From Novosphingobium aquimarinum (lineage in GTDB: Bacteria > Pseudomonadota > Alphaproteobacteria > Sphingomonadales > Sphingomonadaceae), in the NCBI RefSeq assembly GCF_009746585.1, contig NZ_WRPO01000027.1, forward strand, positions 1 to 51,519: DNA of 51,519 nucleotides, read 5' to 3'. Under the pieces are notes generated by a model, which did no database searches, was not told the origin of the DNA, and worked only from the letters and a program-made list of their open reading frames with translations. Shown one piece after another: positions 15,730 to 24,411 of this stretch; positions within the stretch are counted from its first letter, which is position 1; each line of letters begins with the position of its first letter. The translations under genes were made by a program, and so were the position numbers.

Positions 15730-16545
15730 GTGGCCGATCACACCAGCAACTTGGATGAAGGTGAGCAGCGCGAGGTGGAGGAGAACAGCGCGCCGGCCGC
15801 GAAGGTGGTCCACGCGGTGGTCTCAAAGCAAGGCGCCGAAGAGATGGAACGGCCGCTCGCCTCGCTGTTCTGCTCGGCCACAGCCGCCGGTGTCGCAATC
15901 ATGGCCTCTCTTTCGGTCAGTGGCGCTCTGCACCACTCCTTGCCCGATGCGCCCTGGCGCGAGTTGATCGCGGCCTTGGGTTATCCGGTCGGGTTCCTGG
16001 TGGTCGTGCTGGGGCGCATGCAACTGTTCACCGAGCAGACGGTGGTCACGATATTGCCGCTCGCGCGTGAGCCAACAATGCGCAACTTCATTCGAGTTGT
16101 GCAGCTATGGATCTTGGTCTTCGTGGGCAACGTCACGGGCGCGGCCTGCGTCTCAGCGCTCTGCGCCTTCGGGCACGTACAATCGCCCGAGGTGCAGGCG
16201 GGAATGATTGACGTCTCTGCCAAGCTGCTCGAGCGCGATGCCGTGCAGACACTCCTGCAGGCCATTCCTGCGGGCTTTCTCATGGCAGCGCTGGCCTGGG
16301 TTCGCGCCGCCGAGGATCATATGAGCTTCTGGATCGTGCTAGCGCTTACGCTCGCAATCGGCTTGTGCGGCTTTGCTCACGTTGTCGCCGGATCGACGGA
16401 AGCTTGGCTGTTGTTGTGGACAGGCAGGACAACTCTAGCCTGGGTACTGGGCGGGTTCATGCTTCCAGCTCTAATTGGCAACGTGATTGGCGGCACTGGC
16501 CTCTTTGCTGTTCTCGCGCACGCACAAGTGCGTAGCGAGATTTGA
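15730..16545 (+). CDS. Formate/nitrite transporter (FNT) family protein
   Basis: This 271-residue protein has a polar N-terminus of about 40 residues and six membrane helices in the FNT pattern. Conserved pieces include GYPVGFLVVVLGRMQLFTEQT after helix 2 and the pore histidine in GFAHVVAGSTE (His 217). The sequence resembles the YfdC-like subgroup more than FocA or NirC. The start is GTG 15730. It lies alone after the DUF1971 remnant, and transport of nitrite or another small anion would fit the neighbouring nitrogen-oxide genes, but the substrate is not determined by sequence. Two short dyads lie upstream at 15550-15567 and 15590-15605. Confidence 0.85.
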   Translation: MADHTSNLDEGEQREVEENSAPAAKVVHAVVSKQGAEEMERPLASLFCSATAAGVAIMASLSVSGALHHSLPDAPWRELIAALGYPVGFLVVVLGRMQLFTEQTVVTILPLAREPTMRNFIRVVQLWILVFVGNVTGAACVSALCAFGHVQSPEVQAGMIDVSAKLLERDAVQTLLQAIPAGFLMAALAWVRAAEDHMSFWIVLALTLAIGLCGFAHVVAGSTEAWLLLWTGRTTLAWVLGGFMLPALIGNVIGGTGLFAVLAHAQVRSEI

Positions 16546-16720
16546 AGAAGCGATCGCATCAGCGTCTCTTATGGTAGGAGAAGTTGGGGCTAAGCACGCT
16601 GGTGGACTCCACCAAGCGTCGGCTCACTCCTGCAATTAGGACCTGCAACTCGCAGGCGGTGCGCGGATTGTCGACTTTTGCTGGCGACAATGACTTAATC
16701 TCAAGCTGCCGCTGGCGACA

Positions 16721-16882
16721 ATGGTGTTCCTGATCTCTGAGGCAATCCGCTTCACTATAGTCTTTGACCGCATGGTCGAGACCTGCAAGGGAAACGGCGA
16801 GACTCTCAGTTTTGCTGAATTGCGCGCCTACGTCCAGAACTGGGCAGCGCTGTCTTCGGGAGAGTGGTGTCACCTTTATTGA
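16721..16882 (+). CDS. Possible small protein (53 aa), unrecognised
   Basis: An ATG at 16721 opens a 53-codon frame with an amphipathic first half (FLISEAIRFTIVFDRMVETC) and SFAELRAYVQNWAALSSGEW. The composition looks protein-like rather than random. No good ribosome site is visible. The ATG falls in the second copy of a 13-bp direct repeat (16680-16692 and 16711-16723). I cannot name a family; confidence is low. Confidence 0.3.
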   Translation: MVFLISEAIRFTIVFDRMVETCKGNGETLSFAELRAYVQNWAALSSGEWCHLY

Positions 16883-17120
16883 ACAAATTCCGATGGTGAA
16901 TTTTTATCACGCACCGACAACTGGTAGCGAGCTGGTCTATGTTCATGTGCGGCTCCGCGGGGGAGGCTCTACATGGAGCCGCTGCGGATGGATTTCTCTA
17001 ATCGCCCGTGAGCTAGCGCCCGCCGGTATTCAGCCGGCGGGCGAGCAATTGGGTGCGGGCCCGATGGATGGCACGCTTCTTCAACGATGACGCGTGGGTC
17101 GCCCGAGTATTTCCAAACGG
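16883..17120. other. Intergenic region with a 10-bp-arm hairpin
   Basis: The arms CGCCCGCCGG (17017-17026) and CCGGCGGGCG (17034-17043) form a perfect stem with a 7-base loop, with no T-tract on either strand. It lies about 80 bp beyond the 3' end of the minus-strand Baeyer-Villiger gene and may stop or protect that transcript. A plus-strand frame runs through it without family features. Confidence 0.45.
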
Positions 17121-18791
17121 CTAAGATCTCACGACCGGAGCTGACTCAGACTCTTTGCTACGGGCCAGTCCAACATAGCCTGACCTCGCAACGTCATCGC
17201 ACTTCGTCCGGTACGCTGCCATTCCGCCGATATAAATGAGCATGCGGCGGGGTTTGCCGGGGATGTTGTCGCCCATGTACCAGGAGCTGGCCTTGGGAAA
17301 GAGGGTCATCTGAACCAGGCTGGCCGCATGCTCTGACCAAGCTTCTTCAGCCTCTGCAGTTGCTTCCACGGTGGCATCGCCGCGTTCGCGCATGTCGACG
17401 AGCAGGTCCGCGATCCAGTCCACGTGTTGTTCGATCGAGCTGACGCAATTGGTGAAGGCGGAAGGGCTTGTAGGGCCAAGCACCAAGAACAGGTTTGGGA
17501 ATCCTTCCGTCATCAACCCCAGGTAAGCGACCGGGCCATCCGCCCACTTTTCGGCCAGCGAAAGCCCGTCCACGCCACGCACGTCCATGCGCAAAAGCGC
17601 GCCCGTGACCGCATCGTAGCCGGTGGCAAAGACGATAGCATCAAGGTCATACGTCGCGCCGGAGGCGGTCACGATGCCCTCGGCCGCAGTTCTCCCGATC
17701 GGGTCCTTGCGGACGTCGATGAGGTTGACATTGTCTCGGTTGAAGGCTTCGTAGTACCCTATCTCGAGGCAAGGCCGCTTGGTACCCAAGGGGAAGCCAC
17801 GCGGCTTGAGCGCGTCAGCTGTGACAGGGTCGGCGACAATCTCGTCGATCTTTGCCGCAGTGAAGTCAGCGAGTGTGCGATTAGATTCTTCGTTCACAAT
17901 GAGGTCGGGGTAGGCCAGCGTGATCTGTCCCCCGCCCATGTCCCAGAACGTTTGATATCGCGCCTCGCGCTCTTCGCGTGTCGCGTCCAGAGCGCTCGCG
18001 ACAGGTGGGACACGGTAACTGTCGTCCATCCGGGTGTCGCCGAACCCAACGATTTGAGCCCAACGGTTCTTCTCGCGGATGTCGCGGAAGTTCGTTCGCC
18101 ACCACGCCTGGTATTCCGCGTCGAGCGCATAGTTCTGAGCCGGAATCGCGAAAGCCGGCGTCCGCTGGAACACGTAGAGGTGTTCAGCCTGCTCGGCCAG
18201 GCGAGGAATAACTTGGACTGCCGACGAGCCGGTGCCGATCACACCCACCCTTTTGCCTGCAAAGCTGACTGGCACCTTCGGCCAGTTGGCGGTGTGGTAC
18301 CACTCGCCAGCGAAGTCGCCGAGTAGCTCGGGAGATGGCAGCGACGGCACAGAGAGGATGCCAGTCGCCATGAGACAGAAGCGTCCCTGGAGGGTCCGTC
18401 CCGACGCGGTCGCGACCGTCCAGCGAAACAGCGACTGATCCCAGGTGGCACCCGTGACCTTCTGGTTTAGCAAAATGTCCTTTCGCAGGTCAAAGCGATC
18501 GGCAACGTGATGAAGGTAGGAGAGGATCTCCGGCTGGGCAGGAAAGCGCTCGCTCCACTCCCATTCCTGGTCGAGTGTCTCGTCGAAACTGTAACTGTAA
18601 AGAACGCTTTCAACGTCGCAGCGAAGGCCCGGATAGCGATTGCGGTACCAGGTGCCGCCCACGTCGTCCTCTGCCTCGAGCACGATCGCATTGAAGCCCA
18701 AACCGCGCAGCTTGTGCAGGAGGTAAAGCCCGGAATGACCGGCGCCGACAATGACCGCGTCGTAGACTTGGCTGGATAGTTGTTCGGGCAC
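17121..18791 (-). CDS. Baeyer-Villiger-type flavin monooxygenase
   Basis: This 556-residue FAD/NADPH monooxygenase of the cyclohexanone monooxygenase type inserts oxygen next to a ketone to give an ester or lactone. GAGHSG (16-21) is the FAD Rossmann motif, GTGSSA (186-191) the NADPH one, and FAGEWYHTANWP (160-171) is the type-I BVMO fingerprint F-x-G-x3-H-x3-W-P. EDDVGGTWYRNRYPG is also typical. GTG 18789-18791 has GGAGG four bases upstream. It is the last gene of a minus-strand set with SDRs and a lactonase, a logical alcohol-ketone-lactone series. The substrate is unknown. Confidence 0.93.
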   Translation of the reverse strand: MPEQLSSQVYDAVIVGAGHSGLYLLHKLRGLGFNAIVLEAEDDVGGTWYRNRYPGLRCDVESVLYSYSFDETLDQEWEWSERFPAQPEILSYLHHVADRFDLRKDILLNQKVTGATWDQSLFRWTVATASGRTLQGRFCLMATGILSVPSLPSPELLGDFAGEWYHTANWPKVPVSFAGKRVGVIGTGSSAVQVIPRLAEQAEHLYVFQRTPAFAIPAQNYALDAEYQAWWRTNFRDIREKNRWAQIVGFGDTRMDDSYRVPPVASALDATREEREARYQTFWDMGGGQITLAYPDLIVNEESNRTLADFTAAKIDEIVADPVTADALKPRGFPLGTKRPCLEIGYYEAFNRDNVNLIDVRKDPIGRTAAEGIVTASGATYDLDAIVFATGYDAVTGALLRMDVRGVDGLSLAEKWADGPVAYLGLMTEGFPNLFLVLGPTSPSAFTNCVSSIEQHVDWIADLLVDMRERGDATVEATAEAEEAWSEHAASLVQMTLFPKASSWYMGDNIPGKPRRMLIYIGGMAAYRTKCDDVARSGYVGLARSKESESAPVVRS

Positions 18792-18865
18792 GTGTCCTCC
18801 GTGGCCTGATGAATGGCTCGACTAGTGTGCAGAGTTGTTCGTATTTGCGTGCTGCACAGAGGGAC

Positions 18866-18895
18866 TTGTCGTCGGAGGAAAGTCTCCGACGACAA
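18866..18895. repeat. 12-bp-arm hairpin between SDR and BVMO genes
   Basis: TTGTCGTCGGAG (18866-18877) pairs perfectly with CTCCGACGACAA (18884-18895) around a 6-base loop. There is no T-tract, so it is not a standard terminator. It lies 75 bp upstream of the BVMO start and 50 bp after the SDR stop, where it could attenuate, protect or be bound by a regulator. Confidence 0.7.
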
Positions 18896-18945
18896 CCCTT
18901 GGCAGTACTTGCTGTCACCGGCTTGTTTTGCCAGCAGCACTGACC

Positions 18946-19707
18946 TCAGCTTACGGCGGCAAGCTGGTCCGCGAGCGGGCGAATGGCACCGGCGCCTTCA
19001 CCGCCGTCGGCTGCGAATTCGCTCCCGGTGGACAGGCTGGACAGGTCGCTCGCCAAATAGACGACGAGATTTGAAATCTCCTCCGGCTGACCAAATCGAT
19101 TGAGCGCGTTGTGCGCGACCGAGTCTGGCAGGCCGGCGGTCATGGGCGTGCGAATAGCTCCGGGATGGACCGAGTTCACGCGAATGCCGAATGGCGCCAG
19201 CTCAAGGGCTGCGCTCTTGGTAATGCCGCGCACACCAAACTTCGATGCGACGTAGCCGTGGAAGCCTGCCACTGCCTGCGTGCCGGCGATCGAAGAAATG
19301 TTCACGATCGACGCCGGAGTGGACTTCTTCATGGCTTCCACGCAGGCGCTCATGCCCAGGAACACCCCGGTGAGGTTGACCGCAATGATCTTGTTCCACT
19401 CGTCGAAAGAGTAAGTCCCGAGGGCGCCGACATTGATGATACCAGCGTTGTTAACGAGCACGTTCAGGCCGCCGAACGTGTCGACAGCTGTTTTTACAGC
19501 CGCGTCCCAGTCTTCAGGATTGGTGACATCTAGGTGGACGTAGACCGCACTGTCGCCGAGTTCGGCGGCCAATGCGCGACCCGCCTCGTCAGCCACGTCG
19601 CCGATCACGACCTTTGCGCCAGCGGCGACAATCGCGCGCGAGTGAGATGCGCCCATGCCCATGGCACCGCCAGACACCAGCGCGATCTTCGAAGTGAGAG
19701 AGATCAT
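18946..19707 (-). CDS. Short-chain dehydrogenase/reductase 1
   Basis: This 253-residue classical SDR is an NAD(P)-dependent alcohol/ketone oxidoreductase. The cofactor motif SGGAMGMG lies at 12-19, NNAG at 86-89, the catalytic Ser in NISSIAG (138/139), and Tyr152 and Lys156 in YVASK. Asp60 in HLDV and the GDVAD segment after beta 2 suggest NAD preference. An AAGGAG ribosome site precedes the ATG. It resembles 3-alpha/20-beta-hydroxysteroid and cyclic alcohol dehydrogenases. It is upstream of the BVMO and divergent from a TetR gene, so it probably supplies the ketone. A close paralogue lies at 20569-21321. Confidence 0.93.
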   Translation of the reverse strand: MISLTSKIALVSGGAMGMGASHSRAIVAAGAKVVIGDVADEAGRALAAELGDSAVYVHLDVTNPEDWDAAVKTAVDTFGGLNVLVNNAGIINVGALGTYSFDEWNKIIAVNLTGVFLGMSACVEAMKKSTPASIVNISSIAGTQAVAGFHGYVASKFGVRGITKSAALELAPFGIRVNSVHPGAIRTPMTAGLPDSVAHNALNRFGQPEEISNLVVYLASDLSSLSTGSEFAADGGEGAGAIRPLADQLAAVS

Positions 19708-19811
19708 ATTAGGCTCCTTCTTGGGATGATTGCGGCAGCCGTGTCAGGTCGCTGAGACCCGAGAGGTGGCAACCGGGAGGTAAGGGCATCGACTCGACCA
19801 TCCAGTGCATC

Positions 19812-19836
19812 TGTCGTGCACCGCATTTGCACGACA
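19812..19836. promoter_or_regulatory. Perfect 9-bp inverted repeat, likely TetR operator
   Basis: TGTCGTGCA (19812-19820) and TGCACGACA (19828-19836) are separated by 7 bp. The dyad lies between the divergent SDR 1 (start 19707) and TetR (start 19903) genes. TetR-family regulators usually bind such dyads in their own divergent promoters. I infer that it controls the SDR/BVMO unit and the regulator itself. Confidence 0.65.
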
Positions 19837-19902
19837 CGATGTAAACTCAACGGTTTGGGGCGTCAATCTGGACATTGCATTTATATCGCGCGACAAAGCA
19901 GC

Positions 19903-20535
19903 ATGACGAAGGAGGCGAGGGCAGCGCGAGCGGCCTACGGAACATACTCGCGAGCACGGGAAAAGGCGGCGCGCCAGACGCGCGATGCCATTGTGACTGG
20001 GGCGCAAGACTTATTTTCGAAGCAGGGATACGGGCCGACTGGTATCGCCCAAATCGCGGCTTCAGCGGGGGTCAGCCGGCAGACCTTCTACCTTCATTTC
20101 TCCTCGAAAAGCGCCGTGCTTGCAGAGTTGATCAGCGAGTTCGAGCGCGGGCTCATGGCGCTTTACGAAGAGTTGGCCGAATCAAAGCCGGCTCTGCCCC
20201 AACTTGTTACCTGGTCGCGGCGCTTCCTTGAATACTGCGAGGCCGACCGCAAAACAGTGCTGTTGTTGCTTGCAGCAGTGCCTACCGAGCCTGATCTCGC
20301 GCAAGACCGCGCTAATCTCTACCAACGGATCATGAGCACGTTAGGCAGGACGCACCCGACTTTCGCCGTCGCCGCGTCCGGGCGTGATCCGGCGCTGCGG
20401 GGACGGGCCGTGACGTTGTTGGCCCAAGTGGAAGCACTACCCAGGTTGGCCATCGCTCCAGTACCCCTCTGTGATCGTGACAGTCTTATCGAGGCGCTCG
20501 CGGGCAATCTGCTGGAGTTCCTCCAAAGAGGGTGA
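19903..20535 (+). CDS. TetR-family transcriptional regulator
   Basis: This 210-residue protein has an N-terminal TetR helix-turn-helix (DAIVTGAQDLFSKQGYGPTG, then IAASAGVSRQTFYLHFSSKS) and a helical C-terminal ligand domain. The ATG at 19903 is preferred: it begins MTKEARAARAAYG, while upstream in-frame codons run into the operator-like dyad. The start is divergent from SDR 1 and the end converges with SDR 2. It probably represses the flanking catabolic genes until a pathway compound binds. The ligand is not predictable. Confidence 0.9.
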   Translation: MTKEARAARAAYGTYSRAREKAARQTRDAIVTGAQDLFSKQGYGPTGIAQIAASAGVSRQTFYLHFSSKSAVLAELISEFERGLMALYEELAESKPALPQLVTWSRRFLEYCEADRKTVLLLLAAVPTEPDLAQDRANLYQRIMSTLGRTHPTFAVAASGRDPALRGRAVTLLAQVEALPRLAIAPVPLCDRDSLIEALAGNLLEFLQRG

Positions 20536-20568
20536 GGGCGGCCTGCAATCGAGCAGGCCGCACGCGCG

Positions 20569-21321
20569 TTAATCGAGATGCTCGCCCAGATTATGCACCA
20601 CGCCTGCGGATTCGCCGCCGTCCACCGCGTACTCGGCGCCGGTGGTGTAGCTGGATTCATCGCTGGCCAGGTGCAGCACAATGCCGGTAACTTCCTCGAC
20701 AAGGCCCCAGCGGCCCATGGGTGCGGTAGCGGCGCTGTCGGGAAAAGCCGCTGTCATGGCGGTGCGCACGCCACCCGGGTGAACTGAATTTACCCGAACA
20801 CCGGTTCTCGCAAGCTCGAGCGCAGTACTCTTGGTAAGTCCGCGAAGGCCGAACTTGGAGGATGTATAGCCGTGAAGCCCCGCCATGCCCTGCAGACCTG
20901 CAATGGAGGAAACATTGATGATCGAAGCAGGTGCTGACCGCTTTAGTTCATCGATGGCAGCGGACATCCCCAAGAACGGTCCCGTCAGGTTTACAGCGAG
21001 AACTTGGTTCCAATCGGATTCGGCAAACGCTCCCAACGGTCCACCGTTGACCATGCCTGCGTTGTTGACAAGCACGTTGAGCTTCCCAAAGCGAGTGACT
21101 GCGGCCTCGACGGCAGCCCGCCAATCGGCCGAGTGCGTGACATCGAGATGAACGAAGTGAGCGGAGTCGCCCAACTCAGCCGCAAGCGCCTTACCCGCCT
21201 CGTCTGCTATGTCACCCAAAACCACCTTTGCGCCCTCGGCGACCATCGCACGGGCATGGGCACTGCCCATTCCAGAAGCGCCGCCTGAGATCAGCGCCAC
21301 TTTGCCTTCAAGTCTTCCCAT
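20569..21321 (-). CDS. Short-chain dehydrogenase/reductase 2
   Basis: This 250-residue classical SDR aligns residue for residue with SDR 1 over most of its length. SGGASGMG lies at 12-19, NNAG at 86-89, and Tyr152 and Lys156 in YTSSK. The C-terminal region after VHPGGVRTAMT differs most, which is where SDR substrate loops lie, so the pair may act on different alcohols or on two steps of one pathway. The ribosome site GAAGGAAG precedes the ATG. It follows the SMP-30-type gene by 18 bp, in the operon that starts further upstream with the CoA ligase or receptor. Confidence 0.93.
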   Translation of the reverse strand: MGRLEGKVALISGGASGMGSAHARAMVAEGAKVVLGDIADEAGKALAAELGDSAHFVHLDVTHSADWRAAVEAAVTRFGKLNVLVNNAGMVNGGPLGAFAESDWNQVLAVNLTGPFLGMSAAIDELKRSAPASIINVSSIAGLQGMAGLHGYTSSKFGLRGLTKSTALELARTGVRVNSVHPGGVRTAMTAAFPDSAATAPMGRWGLVEEVTGIVLHLASDESSYTTGAEYAVDGGESAGVVHNLGEHLD

Positions 21322-21339
21322 GTTCGGTCTTCCTTCGTG

Positions 21340-22152
21340 TCAGAGATCGATTGCGACGACGGCTCCAGTAGCCAGGCCCATCGTTTCGGGCGAGGGCAGC
21401 TGCTCGACGACGGTGGCGAACACGCGCGAAAAATCCGGAGCGAACGCGAGCGACGTTGCATGCGGAAAGCCGGTTGCGATCTCCCGCGTCTTGCGGCCGT
21501 CTGCATCCAGCTCATAGAGTTGGCCGCCGAGCATGTTGGCATACCAGAGCTTCTCGTCAGGACCGATTGCGATGCCATCGACGCCCATGCCAACTCCCGC
21601 AACCGCGCGCGTGAATACGGGGTCTGCAGTAGATGTGTCGACATGCCAGATTGCGCCTTCAACGAATTCTGCCACGTAGAAGCCGTTCCCTCCGGGGGCA
21701 TCAGTCATGCCGTTGGCAAATGCGATCTGCGGGCCGACGCGCGATGCCGTTCCGTCAGGTTTGACATAGAGCAATTGCACTGTTTCCGGTGGGGCGCCGG
21801 CAATAACGTCGAAACCAATCTCACCCACGAACATGCTGCCATCCTCCAGCAGCGTGACTTCGTTCAGCATCGTGGCAGCGAGGTTCGACAGGTCGGCAAC
21901 GACGCTTACCGAGCCATCAGGCGCGACACGCATTGTGCGTCGGCCAGCCGCATCGTTGGTGAGGATCGATCCGTCCGAAGCGAAGTCCAGGCCGAGCAGA
22001 ATTGGGCACTCGACCGATACAACCACCTCGACAGAGCCGTCGGCCGACAGCCGGTGAACGGACGGTCCATCCACGAAGTGGAGTGCGCCGCGATGCCATC
22101 GCGGCGACTCCGGTATGTGAAGCCCACTGGCGAGAACGGATACTTTGGTCAT
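21340..22152 (-). CDS. SMP-30/gluconolactonase/LRE-family protein, likely lactonase
   Basis: This 270-residue protein is predicted to form a six-bladed beta-propeller. Family hallmarks are IPESPRWHRGALHFVD at the N-terminus (the metal-binding Glu in PESP), NEVTLLEDGSMFVGEIG, FANGMTDAPGG with the metal-binding Asn, and GVDGIAIGPDEKLWYANM with the catalytic Asp. Members hydrolyse lactones with a divalent metal. Placed with a Baeyer-Villiger monooxygenase and two SDRs, it probably opens the lactone produced by the BVMO, though that link is inference. It lies between the TonB receptor and SDR 2 on the same strand. Confidence 0.85.
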   Translation of the reverse strand: MTKVSVLASGLHIPESPRWHRGALHFVDGPSVHRLSADGSVEVVVSVECPILLGLDFASDGSILTNDAAGRRTMRVAPDGSVSVVADLSNLAATMLNEVTLLEDGSMFVGEIGFDVIAGAPPETVQLLYVKPDGTASRVGPQIAFANGMTDAPGGNGFYVAEFVEGAIWHVDTSTADPVFTRAVAGVGMGVDGIAIGPDEKLWYANMLGGQLYELDADGRKTREIATGFPHATSLAFAPDFSRVFATVVEQLPSPETMGLATGAVVAIDL

Positions 22153-22193
22153 CTTCTAAAATCTCCAGCGCTGCATAGTGGGCGAGGGGGCGA

Positions 22194-24344
22194 TTACATG
22201 TCCCAGCTTGCGGTAACCCCATACATGCGAGGCGCATCATCGGCGGCGAACGTGCCGAAATTGGTGAAGGACTCGGTGACGAACCGTTGCTTGTCGAACA
22301 AGTTCGTGACCCACGCGGTCAGCTTCCAGTTCTTGTCGGCGGTAGTGTAGGTCGCCGAGAGGTTCACGTTGCGATACGAGCCCTGCCGCAGGTCCCCGGC
22401 AGGATCCCAGTTGAAGCCGCTGTTGTGGTAGAGGCTGGCGGTCAGGTCGAAGCTGGAGCCGTCCTTCAGCGGGATCTTCTGGTTCAGCTCGGCTGTGCCC
22501 ACGAACTTTGGCGCGCGCATCAGCGGATTGCCGTCAGCCGGGCGACTGCTGTTGATGTTCCCGGTGGGAGAGAGGATAAAGAACGCCGCCTCTGGGAAGT
22601 CCTTGTATTCGGAATGTTCGACTGCAGCGCCGAGCTTCAAGGTGGTCTTCTCGGTCAACGCCGCCAAAACGCTTAGGTCGATGCCATAGGCGCGTGCGCG
22701 CGCTGCATTGCGGTAGCTCTGCGCTGCCCCGCCCTCGAAGATCGCAACCTGGAGATCCTTGAATTTGTAGTAATACGCCGAAGCGTTGAAGCGCAGGCGC
22801 CGGCCGAACAGGTCCGACTTCACACCAGCTTCCCAGGAATCCAAGGTCTCAGGATTGACCGGTGTGTTGTCGGCCGAGGAGGTTGTGAAAAGTCCTGATT
22901 TGTAGCCCTGCGAATACGTCGCATAGAGCAGAGCATTGTCGAGCTTGTACTCGAGGCCGATTTTCGGAGTGAACTTCTCCCAGTTGCGCGAAGCCGCCGG
23001 ATAGGGGATCGATGCGGCCACCGTTCCGTCGGGTAGGAGCAGGTCCTGACGTCCGGCGCCCTTGGCCTTGCGATCCCAGGTGTACCGCGCTCCGAGCGTC
23101 AGGGTCAGCCGATCCGTCAGCGGTGCGGAACCCTGCGCGAAGACGGCGAACGAGCGCGTTTGGATGGGCGAGAAGAAATCATATCCGATTAAAGGCGCCG
23201 GCAAGAGGACTCCGGAGCGGACCGATAAAGGCAGGTACCCGCTCTTCTCCTTCAGATAGTAAGCGCCGGCGATCCATTTGATTGGGCTGCCAGGCTTCGA
23301 CACCAGCTGCGCTTCCTGTGAAAATTGGCGGCTGCGGATCGGAGAGTTGACATAGGCCACCGGCGTGTCCGTTCCGTCCAAATTCGCCTGAACGATGCTC
23401 TTTCCTTTGCGGTAGCCGGTGATGCCGACGAGATCGGCGAACCCGAGATCGACCTCTTCACGTAGGATTCCCGTTGTCGCAGTGGCACGACGGAATTGCG
23501 GTATGTCGGAAACAACCACGTAGTCTTTGATGATCGGGGTGCCACCCAGCGTGTTGCCGATCGCGTTGGGCTGCACGTTACGGTAGGATGCCTCTACATT
23601 GTAGTCGTAGCTGTGCTCGATACTGCCGGTCAGTTTGACGGCGTCCACCGGCTGCCACACGGCCTTGAAACGCGCCGCCCAAGCCTTGTTCTTTGTGCGT
23701 TGACCCGGCGGCAGAGCAGGGGCGTAGTTCAGGTAGGTGTGTCGCTGTGTCCCTATGGCGTAGACACCGATAGCAAGGGTATCACTCACTCCGCCCGACA
23801 CGTGTGCCGAACCTTCGAAAAGGTCGTAGTTGCCGCCGGTGACAGATGCACTCGCCTCCAGCTCCTGCTTGGGCGTCATCGTGTAGATGTTGATCGCACC
23901 GCCGGAGGCATTGCGACCGTAAAGAGTACCCTGCGGACCGGCCAGGACCTCGACGCGGTCGATCCCGAGCAGGTTGGTGATCACCGACTGGTTGTTGACG
24001 ATGTACACGCCGTCGATGAATGTGGCGACGCTCGCCTCCGCCCCGGGAGAGCCGATGTCGCTACCAACGCCGCGCAAGAATGGCTGCGCGAATCCTGCAT
24101 TCGACGCGTAGTTGAGCGATGGTACTTCCAGCTGCAGGCCCTGCGTATCCGCAACGCGTGCGTTCGCAAGATCACCGGCGGCGATCGAGGTGACTGCAAT
24201 CGGAACGTTCTGCACGTTTTCCGAACGCTTCTGTGCTGTGACGATAATCTCTTGGAGCGGAGACCCTGCGCTCTCCTCCTGAGCGTATGCGGCGGGCGCA
24301 AGTAGCGTAAGCGTCGATAGGCAGGATCCCCACAGGTACTTCAT
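22194..24344 (-). CDS. TonB-dependent outer-membrane receptor 1
   Basis: This 716-residue receptor has a signal peptide (about 1-21, ending AAYAQ), a TonB-box-like segment (QEIIVTAQKRSENVQNVP), a plug domain with LAGPQGTLYGRNASGGAIN, and a beta-barrel ending in the aromatic GVTASWDM terminus. A GGGGAGG ribosome site precedes the ATG. Its position between the CoA ligase and the lactonase implies uptake of the compound degraded by these enzymes rather than iron. The plug lacks a cysteine or other signalling extension, so it is a plain transporter. Length is normal for sphingomonad receptors. Confidence 0.94.
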   Translation of the reverse strand: MKYLWGSCLSTLTLLAPAAYAQEESAGSPLQEIIVTAQKRSENVQNVPIAVTSIAAGDLANARVADTQGLQLEVPSLNYASNAGFAQPFLRGVGSDIGSPGAEASVATFIDGVYIVNNQSVITNLLGIDRVEVLAGPQGTLYGRNASGGAINIYTMTPKQELEASASVTGGNYDLFEGSAHVSGGVSDTLAIGVYAIGTQRHTYLNYAPALPPGQRTKNKAWAARFKAVWQPVDAVKLTGSIEHSYDYNVEASYRNVQPNAIGNTLGGTPIIKDYVVVSDIPQFRRATATTGILREEVDLGFADLVGITGYRKGKSIVQANLDGTDTPVAYVNSPIRSRQFSQEAQLVSKPGSPIKWIAGAYYLKEKSGYLPLSVRSGVLLPAPLIGYDFFSPIQTRSFAVFAQGSAPLTDRLTLTLGARYTWDRKAKGAGRQDLLLPDGTVAASIPYPAASRNWEKFTPKIGLEYKLDNALLYATYSQGYKSGLFTTSSADNTPVNPETLDSWEAGVKSDLFGRRLRFNASAYYYKFKDLQVAIFEGGAAQSYRNAARARAYGIDLSVLAALTEKTTLKLGAAVEHSEYKDFPEAAFFILSPTGNINSSRPADGNPLMRAPKFVGTAELNQKIPLKDGSSFDLTASLYHNSGFNWDPAGDLRQGSYRNVNLSATYTTADKNWKLTAWVTNLFDKQRFVTESFTNFGTFAADDAPRMYGVTASWDM

Positions 24345-24411
24345 TATTTCCTCCCCTTTGATTTACAAGTTTCAACAATTATTGATTTGAATAATCTTTG
24401 GAATATCTCAA

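Noticed and set aside
16893..17090. 65-codon plus-strand frame in the gap before the BVMO gene
   Set aside because: It runs through a perfect hairpin, has no ribosome site, and shows no recognisable motif.
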